Origin: Nitrososphaerales archaeon TH5896 | Lineage (GTDB): Archaea; Thermoproteota; Nitrososphaeria; Nitrososphaerales; Nitrososphaeraceae | Direction of reading: 5' to 3' | Assembly: GCA_014523625.1 (NCBI GenBank) | Contig: JAATVP010000197.1 | Span: 1 to 10,017, forward strand | Length of the DNA: 10,017 nt | Shown: piece by piece, positions 1-5,299 of the stretch | How positions within the stretch are numbered: position 1 is the stretch's first letter | Layout: every line of letters starts with the position of its first letter | Made by a program: the position numbers and the translations under genes | The notes under the pieces: model-generated | The model's input: only the letters and a program-made list of their open reading frames with translations | What the model was told of the DNA's origin: nothing | Database searches by the model: none

Positions 1-275
1 AGGAAGCAGTAGGAAGTGGCAAGTACAGGAAAGGGACTAAAGAGGTTATGAGGTTTGCCAAAGGATCAAAACTTATTCTTGTATCTGATTCGGTTAGTGA
101 TACGAATAGAGGCGATATTGAAGAACAGGCGAAGTCTAATGGTATCCCGGTGCTTAGCTTTCATGGAACATCGGTAATGTTAGGAAGGGCTTGCAACAGG
201 CCACACAGAATATCAGTGCTATCTATTCGAACAGGAACTGAAGAAGAAATTCGAAATATTCTCTCTGAAAAGTGA
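1..275 (+). CDS. rpl30e: Large ribosomal subunit protein eL30 (L30e), 5' end outside window
   Basis: Archaeal/eukaryotic-type ribosomal protein L30e, a small RNA-binding protein of the large subunit (L7Ae/L30e/S12e fold). The reading frame is open from base 3 to the TGA at 273-275, giving about 90 visible residues. The stretch GSGKYRKGTKEVMRFAKGSK matches the family's opening strand and helix, so the methionine at 48 lies inside the protein and is not the start; the true start is left of the window. Further family features are the middle motif GIPVLSFHGTSVMLGRACNR (the IPV...F.GTS.ELG region) and a short charged tail. In archaea this gene usually follows the RNA polymerase large-subunit genes and precedes nusA-rps12-rps7, exactly as seen to the right here. 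Identity is strong; only the missing N-terminus is uncertain. Confidence 0.92.
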   Translation, partial: EAVGSGKYRKGTKEVMRFAKGSKLILVSDSVSDTNRGDIEEQAKSNGIPVLSFHGTSVMLGRACNRPHRISVLSIRTGTEEEIRNILSEK

Positions 276-320
276 GCTAGTTCGCTCCTTTCAAATGCAT
301 GAAATATGGCACGCTCGTCC

Positions 321-328
321 TTTATAAA
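321..328 (+). promoter_or_regulatory. Candidate TATA box (TTTATAAA) upstream of nusA operon
   Basis: TTTATAAA is a good match to an archaeal TATA box. It would start a transcript near 350, leaving a leader of about 160 bases before nusA. That is long for an archaeon, so this is one of two candidates for the nusA-rps12-rps7 operon (the other is at 424-429). Read-through from rpl30e is also possible. Confidence 0.3.
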
Positions 329-423
329 TTCCAATCTGGTAATTTCATAATGCGGATTGATTATCCATATTTCCAGTTGATCTTGACGGGTACTTGTACA
401 GCTATCTGCACGACATGGAAGAC

Positions 424-429
424 TTAAAT
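424..429 (+). promoter_or_regulatory. Candidate TATA box (TTAAAT) for nusA-rps12-rps7
   Basis: ACTTAAATT resembles the TATA element in front of the gene at 2139 (CTTAAATA). Initiation about 25 bases downstream would be near 452, giving a leader of roughly 60 bases that contains the Shine-Dalgarno at 497-503. The predicted start site falls inside the hairpin at 436-465. Motif-based inference only. Confidence 0.35.
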
Positions 430-435
430 TGGCGA

Positions 436-465
436 CAATGAATCAGATGCATGATTCGCGAATTG
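436..465 (+). other. Imperfect hairpin in the rpl30e-nusA gap, followed by a T-run
   Basis: CAATGAATCA (436-445) can pair with TGATTC (452-457) and, after a 4-base bulge, with ATTG (462-465). This gives 6+4 base pairs around the hexaloop GATGCA. A T-run (CTTTT followed by TGTG, about 476-481) lies 10 bases beyond. It could be a termination signal for the rpl30e transcript, an attenuator in the nusA leader, or an operator dyad. The rest of the gap from 276 to 510 contains no convincing gene on either strand. Confidence 0.3.
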
Positions 466-496
466 TATGTATGGTCTTTTTGTGCCTATAATGATA

Positions 497-503
497 AGGT
501 GAT
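497..503 (+). promoter_or_regulatory. Shine-Dalgarno (AGGTGAT) that decides the TTG start of nusA
   Basis: AGGTGAT is fully complementary to ATCACCT at the 3' end of archaeal 16S rRNA. The spacer to the TTG at 511 is 7 bases, which is optimal. No ATG or GTG in the same frame lies nearby, so this site settles the non-ATG start. Confidence 0.75.
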
Positions 504-510
504 TTAAGAT

Positions 511-987
511 TTGACGGAAAAAATCAAATTAACTTCTGATGAATTGCGACTTATGTCTCTATTTCAGAGTATCACAAGTGTAACTGCTAGGGATTGTGTA
601 GTTGATGATAAGATGGACCGTGTTATTTTTATTGTCAATAAGGGCCAGATGGGTCTTGCCATAGGAAAGGGTGGTGCGACTATACGACAACTACAAAATG
701 TTGTGGCCAGAAAAGTAGAACTGGTTGAATATTCTGACGATGCAAGCGATTTCGTCCGCAATATATTAAACCCTCAAATGGTAAATGATGTAAAAATCAC
801 CCAGAGAACAGACGGTTCCAAACAAGCGGTAGTTCTAGTAGATGCAAAGCGAAAAGGCGTTGTTGTGGGAAAGGAAGGAAGGAACGCTGAGAAAGCTAGA
901 TTGTTGGCAAAGAGGTACTTTCAAATATCCAATGTTTTGATAACAAGTGCATCTGAAAGAATGATTGGAAATGAGGTTATGGATTAA
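511..987 (+). CDS. nusA: Archaeal NusA-like transcription factor (two KH domains)
   Basis: Short archaeal NusA homologue, 158 residues, starting at TTG with a strong Shine-Dalgarno 7 bases upstream. Bacterial NusA has an N-terminal polymerase-binding domain, S1, KH1 and KH2; archaeal NusA keeps only the two KH RNA-binding domains, and that is what is seen. KH1 carries the GxxG loop GKGG at residues 52-55 (context GLAIGKGGATIRQLQ), and KH2 carries GKEG at 120-123 (context GVVVGKEGRNAEKAR). It presumably binds RNA and influences transcription elongation or termination; the archaeal role is less well defined than the bacterial one. Its TAA stop is directly followed by the TTG start of rps12 with no gap, so the two are very likely co-transcribed and translationally coupled. 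Placement between rpl30e and rps12-rps7 is the standard archaeal order. Confidence 0.93.
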   Translation: MTEKIKLTSDELRLMSLFQSITSVTARDCVVDDKMDRVIFIVNKGQMGLAIGKGGATIRQLQNVVARKVELVEYSDDASDFVRNILNPQMVNDVKITQRTDGSKQAVVLVDAKRKGVVVGKEGRNAEKARLLAKRYFQISNVLITSASERMIGNEVMD

Positions 988-1425
988 TTGGCCAAATCAC
1001 CGTTAGGTTTATTCGCCGGGCGTGTTCTCAAGGCAAAGAGAAAGCGCGCACGCTGGTCGAACAAGTATTACAAGAGGCGAATGTTGATGCTTGACAAGAA
1101 AGCTAACCCTCTTGAAGGGGCTCCTCAGGCAAAAGCAATTGTTCTTGAAAAAGTTGGAATAGAATCTAAACAACCTAACTCAGCCGTAAGGAAATGCGTT
1201 CGAGTACAATTAATAAAGAATGGAAAAACTATCACTGCATTCTTACCAAAGGACGGGGCATTGAATTTCGTAGACGAGCATGATGAGGTGATGCTCGAAG
1301 GGATTGGAGGTTCGATGGGAGGAGCTATGGGTGATATCCCTGGAGTAAGATGGAGAGTCTTCAAAGTAAACGGCGTTTCCCTTAATGAGCTAGTCTTAGG
1401 ACGAAAGGAGAAACCACGAAGGTAA
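988..1425 (+). CDS. rps12: Small ribosomal subunit protein uS12 (archaeal S12 / S23e)
   Basis: Decoding-centre protein of the small ribosomal subunit, 145 residues, the normal archaeal length. The basic N-terminus ([17 protein letters not shown], 15-31) reaches into r[12 protein letters not shown] at 61-69 is the conserved loop contacting the codon-anticodon helix; PKDG at 87-90 and NFVDEHDEV follow; the C-terminal half has [20 protein letters not shown] and ends in the archaeal tail GRKEKPRR. The start is TTG at 988, immediately after the nusA TAA. A GAGGT Shine-Dalgarno at 973-977 inside the end of nusA is 10 bases upstream and supports this start, as does the canonical opening [12 protein letters not shown]. 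It is the second gene of the nusA-rps12-rps7 operon. Confidence 0.96.
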   Translation: MAKSPLGLFAGRVLKAKRKRARWSNKYYKRRMLMLDKKANPLEGAPQAKAIVLEKVGIESKQPNSAVRKCVRVQLIKNGKTITAFLPKDGALNFVDEHDEVMLEGIGGSMGGAMGDIPGVRWRVFKVNGVSLNELVLGRKEKPRR

Positions 1426-1430
1426 TTGAA

Positions 1431-2036
1431 ATGAGTGGAAAGGAACAACCAAATCTGCTTTTATTCAATAAATGGGATACAAGAAGGATAGAAATCGGCG
1501 ATATTGGCCTTCAGAAAGTGATATCGTTGAAACCTTCCGTTATTCCTATCACCTTCGGACGACATGAACATCAACGATTGAAAAAATCTGAGGTTAACAT
1601 TGTGGAAAGGCTCGCCAACAAGCTAATGCACTTTGGAAAAAGATATGCAAAAAATACTGGCCGGATGGGTGGTAAGAAAGCAAAATCTTTGAACGTGTTG
1701 AAGACTGCATTTGAAATAATACACTTGGAAACCCGTAAGAATCCACTAGAAGTCTTTGTCAAAGCTGTAGAGAACGCATCTCCTAATGAAGATACTACCA
1801 GAATCGTTTACGGAGGAGTAGTCTACCACGTTTCCGTTGACGTAGCCCCTCTAAGACGTGTTGATCTTGCTCTTCGTTTTATAGCTGAGGGGGTTAGAGA
1901 ATCAACATATTCTAATCCACAGGCCATAGAGGAAGCTCTTGCGAGAGAACTTATTTTGGCTTCAGAAAATGAAATGGCCAGTCATGCTATAAAAAAGAAA
2001 AACGAGCAAGAAAGAGTAGCAATGGCATCGCGATAA
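1431..2036 (+). CDS. rps7: Small ribosomal subunit protein uS7 (archaeal S7 / S5e)
   Basis: Primary 16S rRNA-binding protein that nucleates assembly of the 30S head, 201 residues, within the usual archaeal range. Recognisable segments are the S5e-type region ITFGRHEHQRLKKSEVNIVE in the N-terminal part, the central GKKAKSLNVLKTAFEIIH, the NPLEVFVKAVENASPNEDTT block, and the C-terminal APLRRVDLALRFIAEGVRES followed by a basic helix. The ATG lies 5 bases after the rps12 stop, with a weak purine-rich site (AAGG, about 1419-1422) ahead of it. It is the last gene of the operon; the elongation factor genes that sometimes follow in other archaea are not present here, and an unrelated gene with its own promoter follows instead. 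Confidence 0.96.
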   Translation: MSGKEQPNLLLFNKWDTRRIEIGDIGLQKVISLKPSVIPITFGRHEHQRLKKSEVNIVERLANKLMHFGKRYAKNTGRMGGKKAKSLNVLKTAFEIIHLETRKNPLEVFVKAVENASPNEDTTRIVYGGVVYHVSVDVAPLRRVDLALRFIAEGVRESTYSNPQAIEEALARELILASENEMASHAIKKKNEQERVAMASR

Positions 2037-2075
2037 CTTATTGCACCAACAGATCAGAAGTACTCTCGAAGATTG

Positions 2076-2095
2076 CAAGTACGATTGAGTGCTTG
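2076..2095 (+). other. Hairpin downstream of rps7
   Basis: CAAGTAC (2076-2082) pairs with GTGCTTG (2089-2095): seven pairs including one G-U wobble, around the hexaloop GATTGA. It lies 40 bases past the rps7 stop and just before the TATA-like element of the next gene. No T-run follows, so it may be a 3'-end processing or stability element, or chance. Confidence 0.25.
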
Positions 2096-2103
2096 GGCTG
2101 AAA

Positions 2104-2111
2104 CTTAAATA
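2104..2111 (+). promoter_or_regulatory. TATA-like element for the gene at 2139
   Basis: CTTAAATA is centred about 31 bases before the ATG at 2139. Archaeal start sites lie about 25 bases downstream of the TATA centre, which puts initiation near 2133 and a leader of only a few bases. The absence of a Shine-Dalgarno before this ATG fits a near-leaderless mRNA. Confidence 0.45.
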
Positions 2112-2138
2112 GCAAGGTTCCAGTGAAAATCAATATAA

Positions 2139-3275
2139 ATGAATGGTAAAGATGAATTCCTGTTCAAGAAAAGCACCCTAATGAGTACTGGAGCAGGACG
2201 GGATATAATCAAGCAAGCTCTATTGAGGGAAAAAGGATACAAGCAGTTTAGTAAATACAGCCGTGAAACTGAAGAGCAATTTCAGGACTTTACCAAACGA
2301 TACTTATTATCACTACACAAGCTAATCATTTCTGACCAAAATCCATCAGCCTCTCTCAGAAAATTCTCAGAAGAAATAGGGTCCTCAGAGATGGTTCTTG
2401 ACGACTCCAAAATACAAGATGTCATGGCGAGAATTTCTCGACCTGAAATTCTAGCAGACAGAGTGGAGCGAATTCTAAATTCTAATTTTGTCTTGATGAC
2501 CTTTCCTGTACTTAATGCACTGTTTGATGGGGCAGCTGCATACTTTCAAGAAAGTATCAGTTCTGAGGTTAGAACTACGATCATAGACGGACATGTTATA
2601 GCAATCGATCTTAGCGAACCTATGGACAGAATCATTGACAGAGACGAGGACTTGGATTACCTGGATGATTACAAGTTAATGAATCCATATATACTTGAGG
2701 TTGCAAGACAAAAGATTTCCGTCGGGGGAGACGCAGTACTTAGATCGTTTGAGGAAGGCTTTAAGGATGCTAGAGTTGGACAGTATATAGATTCGAGACT
2801 CAAAGCGAAGCCTGAGTCTGTCACAGATGAAAATATGATGGGTTGTTACAAGAAGTATCGAGCTATAATGGGCACAGCTGCTAGAAATATGGCACTTGAC
2901 AGGAAACCACTTGGTGAAATCTATCATCTGGGCATGGCAAAGGCCAGTGAAGGTGTAGGCTGTGGAAACGAAATCCAGGATGCAATCAAGAATGGATCTA
3001 TAAAAATTCCATCTTGGCCATTGTACTATAGTATTATCACTGGGGATGTACAGAAAGCGTTTGAACTCACGATGAGAAAAAGCTCCATCTACTTGGACGA
3101 GGCAAAAATCGCTCTAGATATGCTCCCGCACGAATATGGATTTAGACCGTTCTTAGAATTCCTCTTCCAGTACATTAGCCATTACAATCAATATTGGTTC
3201 AATGAATTGAATAAAAGAGATCTATATGCATTGTTACAGAAAAACCTAACATTAAGCGACCTACATAGAAAATGA
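2139..3275 (+). CDS. Hypothetical protein, 378 aa, no family recognised
   Basis: I do not recognise this protein. It is soluble-looking, charged and mostly helical by eye, with no signal peptide and no clear membrane helix; the most hydrophobic stretch is about residues 115-135 (NFVLMTFPVLNALFDGAAAYF) and it contains polar residues. There is a very acidic segment around residues 158-176 (EPMDRIIDRDEDLDYLDDY). The C-terminal third is rich in aromatic residues (for example the FLEFLFQYISHYNQYWF run). Only two cysteines stand out, in GCYKK and GVGCGNE, which do not form a metal-binding pattern. It starts at ATG 2139 with a TATA-like element positioned for a short leader, so it is probably transcribed separately from rps7. 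Its normal base composition and coding density suggest a real gene. It could be a lineage-specific archaeal protein; no function is proposed. Confidence 0.8.
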   Translation: MNGKDEFLFKKSTLMSTGAGRDIIKQALLREKGYKQFSKYSRETEEQFQDFTKRYLLSLHKLIISDQNPSASLRKFSEEIGSSEMVLDDSKIQDVMARISRPEILADRVERILNSNFVLMTFPVLNALFDGAAAYFQESISSEVRTTIIDGHVIAIDLSEPMDRIIDRDEDLDYLDDYKLMNPYILEVARQKISVGGDAVLRSFEEGFKDARVGQYIDSRLKAKPESVTDENMMGCYKKYRAIMGTAARNMALDRKPLGEIYHLGMAKASEGVGCGNEIQDAIKNGSIKIPSWPLYYSIITGDVQKAFELTMRKSSIYLDEAKIALDMLPHEYGFRPFLEFLFQYISHYNQYWFNELNKRDLYALLQKNLTLSDLHRK

Positions 3276-3284
3276 AGTAGACAC

Positions 3285-3306
3285 CCTTCTTATGTTATTA
3301 AGAAGG
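3285..3306 (+). terminator. Perfect 8-bp hairpin after the 378-aa gene, candidate terminator
   Basis: CCTTCTTA (3285-3292) is the exact reverse complement of TAAGAAGG (3299-3306), with the hexaloop TGTTAT. The sequence after it is T-rich (TTTATTATTCT, 3307-3317). It lies 10 bases after the stop codon. Archaeal termination depends mainly on T-tracts, so the hairpin could equally be an RNA-stability element. The T-rich segment also doubles as the TATA-like element of the next gene. Confidence 0.4.
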
Positions 3307-3314
3307 TTTATTAT
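3307..3314 (+). promoter_or_regulatory. TATA-like element for the gene at 3344
   Basis: TTTATTAT is centred about 33 bases before the ATG at 3344, placing initiation near 3336 and a leader of about 7 bases. No Shine-Dalgarno is visible between here and the ATG, consistent with a leaderless or near-leaderless transcript. Confidence 0.4.
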
Positions 3315-3343
3315 TCTAACCACTATTCTATCTTCAAGCGGAA

Positions 3344-3556
3344 ATGTCAAGCGAGTACGAGAAGAACGTAGTAAAGCTAATTCAAGAAAAACTTGACGAG
3401 TTAGATTATTTGAAAAAGGCGAAAGACTGGGATAAATCTAAGGTACAGAGATTGGCAAACGATATTGAAACACTCGAGGCTTTATTTGAAAATTACAACT
3501 TGGGAATGAATTATTTTAGACGGGCGAAAGGCGGAAGATCAGGACTGAGGGAGTGA
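3344..3556 (+). CDS. Small helical hypothetical protein, 70 aa
   Basis: Not recognised. The 70 residues are highly charged. Residues 1-50 look like continuous helix with spaced hydrophobics (VVKLIQEKLDELDYLKKAKD, then VQRLANDIETLEALF), the pattern of a short coiled coil or helical hairpin. The basic, glycine-containing tail (RRAKGGRSGLRE) could contact nucleic acid or be disordered. There is no membrane segment, cysteine or known motif. It starts at ATG 3344, 68 bases after the preceding stop, with a plausible TATA element for a near-leaderless mRNA. The consistent amphipathic pattern argues for a real gene rather than a chance frame, but this rests on composition alone. Confidence 0.65.
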   Translation: MSSEYEKNVVKLIQEKLDELDYLKKAKDWDKSKVQRLANDIETLEALFENYNLGMNYFRRAKGGRSGLRE

Positions 3557-3631
3557 GGATTTTACCTTCACGAAACTCTCAGGCACGTTACAACTGTTGA
3601 ATTTTTAGTACGAGAAATATCATCACTAATA

Positions 3632-3657
3632 TTCCGCTAGCACACCGTACTGCGGAA
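3632..3657 (+). other. Inverted repeat upstream of the carboxylase operon
   Basis: TTCCGC (3632-3637) pairs with GCGGAA (3652-3657), and AG/CT extends the stem by two pairs if one T bulges out. It lies in the gap between the 70-residue gene and the carboxyltransferase, about 50 bases before the TATA box at 3710. It could be an operator, or the 3'-end structure of the upstream gene's transcript; a short T-run at 3602-3606 in the same gap is a further weak termination signal. The rest of 3557-3744 holds no gene. Confidence 0.3.
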
Positions 3658-3709
3658 CTCTGGCGAACAAAAATCTCCTTATAAATGAATATGCGACACT
3701 TCGTAATTA

Positions 3710-3717
3710 TTTATATA
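3710..3717 (+). promoter_or_regulatory. TATA box (TTTATATA) of the carboxylase operon
   Basis: TTTATATA is the best archaeal TATA match in the window. Its centre is about 31 bases before ATG 3745, predicting initiation near 3740 and a leader of about 5 bases. The ATGs at 3685 and 3733 would lie upstream of that start site, so this element helps to choose 3745. A second TATA-like sequence (CTTATAAAT, 3679-3687) lies further upstream and could give a longer leader. Confidence 0.55.
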
Positions 3718-3744
3718 CCTAATTCTTGGCATATGACTCAGGCC

Positions 3745-5286
3745 ATGCACGAGGATAAGATAAAAAGGTTATATCATATCAAAAAGCTGTCTGAGGAAGG
3801 GGGTGGACCAGAGAGGATCTCTGCCCAACATTCCAAGGGTAAACTAACAGCGAGAGAAAGAATTAGCCTTCTACTAGATCAGGATTCTTTCGTCGAAATT
3901 GACAAGTATGTAATCCAGAGGAACGATGATCCTTCGGCCAAGACGTATTTTGGAGATGGCGTATTGACTGGCTTTGGCACAATTGATGGACGAAAGGTGT
4001 TTGTTTACGTGTACGACTTTACAGTACTGGGTGGTTCGCTAGGTGAAATGGCAGGAAAAAAGATCGTCAAGGTTATGGATCATGCTCTTAAAGTCGGCGT
4101 CCCTATCATAGGAATACTGGATTCAGGAGGAGCAAGGATACAAGAGGGGGTAGTGAGTCTAGACGGTTATGGGGATATCTTCTATCGGAACACCCTTGCA
4201 TCGGGCATTATCCCTCAGATAACTGCCAGTATAGGTCCGTGTGCTGGGGGAGCTGTATATTCTCCAGCAATGACTGATTTCGTAATTATGGTAGAACACA
4301 TTGGGCAAATGTTTGTTACGGGGCCTGAAGTAGTCCATGAGGTATTAGGACAGGAGGTTTCATTTGAGGAGCTAGGAGGAGCGATAACGCACGCCAGTAA
4401 GTCTGGAGTGGCTCATTTTGTAGCAAAAGATGAATATGCATGTATTGATAAGATAAAAAAACTCCTTTCCTTTATTCCACAAAACAATAGCGAATTTCCT
4501 CCAATAGCTAAAACAGGAGATGATCCAAATCGGATCGATTCTGCACTTGCATCTATACTCCCAGAAAATCCTTATGAACAATATGACATGAAGCAAATTG
4601 TCAAATCAATTGTTGATGACGGAGATTTCTTTGAGATCCATGAACTCTTTGCGGAGAACGTTATTGTTGGATTTGCAAGAATGGGAGGAAGATCTGTAGG
4701 AATTGTTGCTAATCAGCCACTGTATCTGGCCGGAGCACTAGATATCCACTCCTCCAATAAAGCTGCGAGGTTCATCAGGTTTTGTGATTGCTACAACATT
4801 CCAATTGTTACCTTAGTAGATACTCCTGGTTACTTACCTGGAGCTGATCAAGAACACAATGGGATAATTCGGCACGGGAGCAAGTTGCTGTACTCTTATT
4901 GCGAAGCTTCTGTGCCAAAAATCACATGTATAATAGGAAAGGCGTACGGCGGCGCTTACATTGCCATGGGGAGCAAAAACCTTAGAGCTGACGTAAACTT
5001 TGCATGGCCTACAGCTGAAATTGCAGTTCTTGGACCGGAGGCTGCAATAACTATAATACATCGGCGAGATCTCAAGAAATCTGAGGACTTGGCCAAAACC
5101 AAGAAGGCTCTTGCAAAGGAATACAGAGAAAAGTTCGCCAATCCCTATATCGCAGCAGAGAAAGGGGTAATCGATTTGGTAATAGATCCGATGGAAACTA
5201 GACCTATGATTATTCGAGCCCTTGATACATTATCCACTAAAAGAGAGATACATCCGTGGAAGAAACATGGGAACATAAATTTATAG
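3745..5286 (+). CDS. pccB: Acetyl-/propionyl-CoA carboxylase, carboxyltransferase subunit
   Basis: Carboxyltransferase (Carboxyl_trans/crotonase-like fold) that moves CO2 from carboxybiotin to acetyl-CoA or propionyl-CoA; in autotrophic thaumarchaea this enzyme drives both carboxylations of the 3-hydroxypropionate/4-hydroxybutyrate cycle. Counting from ATG 3745 it is 513 residues, normal for PccB/AccD-type beta subunits, with both halves present. The N-half has GGSLGEMAGKK from 96, DSGGARIQEG at 126-135 and the oxyanion-hole motif GPCAGGAVYSPA at 164-175. The C-half has DTPGYLPGADQEHNGIIRHG, GKAYGGAY at 398-405 and AWPTAEIAVLGPEAA. Residue 406 is Ile at the position that in characterised actinobacterial enzymes helps separate acetyl-CoA (Ile) from propionyl-CoA (Asp) preference. 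The frame is open back to ATG 3685, but the extra 20 residues overlap the TATA box and are not family-like, whereas MHEDKIKRLYHIKKLSEEGG is. First gene of a three-gene operon. Confidence 0.93.
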   Translation: MHEDKIKRLYHIKKLSEEGGGPERISAQHSKGKLTARERISLLLDQDSFVEIDKYVIQRNDDPSAKTYFGDGVLTGFGTIDGRKVFVYVYDFTVLGGSLGEMAGKKIVKVMDHALKVGVPIIGILDSGGARIQEGVVSLDGYGDIFYRNTLASGIIPQITASIGPCAGGAVYSPAMTDFVIMVEHIGQMFVTGPEVVHEVLGQEVSFEELGGAITHASKSGVAHFVAKDEYACIDKIKKLLSFIPQNNSEFPPIAKTGDDPNRIDSALASILPENPYEQYDMKQIVKSIVDDGDFFEIHELFAENVIVGFARMGGRSVGIVANQPLYLAGALDIHSSNKAARFIRFCDCYNIPIVTLVDTPGYLPGADQEHNGIIRHGSKLLYSYCEASVPKITCIIGKAYGGAYIAMGSKNLRADVNFAWPTAEIAVLGPEAAITIIHRRDLKKSEDLAKTKKALAKEYREKFANPYIAAEKGVIDLVIDPMETRPMIIRALDTLSTKREIHPWKKHGNINL

Positions 5287-5291
5287 AGGTG
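5286..5291 (+). promoter_or_regulatory. Shine-Dalgarno (GAGGTG) placing the biotin carboxylase start at ACG 5300
   Basis: GAGGTG is perfectly complementary to CACCTC of the anti-Shine-Dalgarno and overlaps the last base of the carboxyltransferase stop. The next in-frame triplets are TAA (5294), ACT (5297) and ACG (5300). ACG is 8 bases after the site, the usual spacing, and begins the expected N-terminus. The site thus points to a non-canonical start or to a sequence error at 5301. Confidence 0.6.
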
Positions 5292-5299
5292 GATAAACT

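Noticed and set aside
487..492. TATAAT resembling a bacterial -10 box before nusA
   Set aside because: The genome is archaeal, and as an archaeal TATA box it would start transcription inside the nusA coding region, past the Shine-Dalgarno.
1125..1448. 107-codon open frame antisense to rps12
   Set aside because: It lies entirely opposite conserved ribosomal protein genes, has no promoter or ribosome site and a composition dictated by the sense gene.
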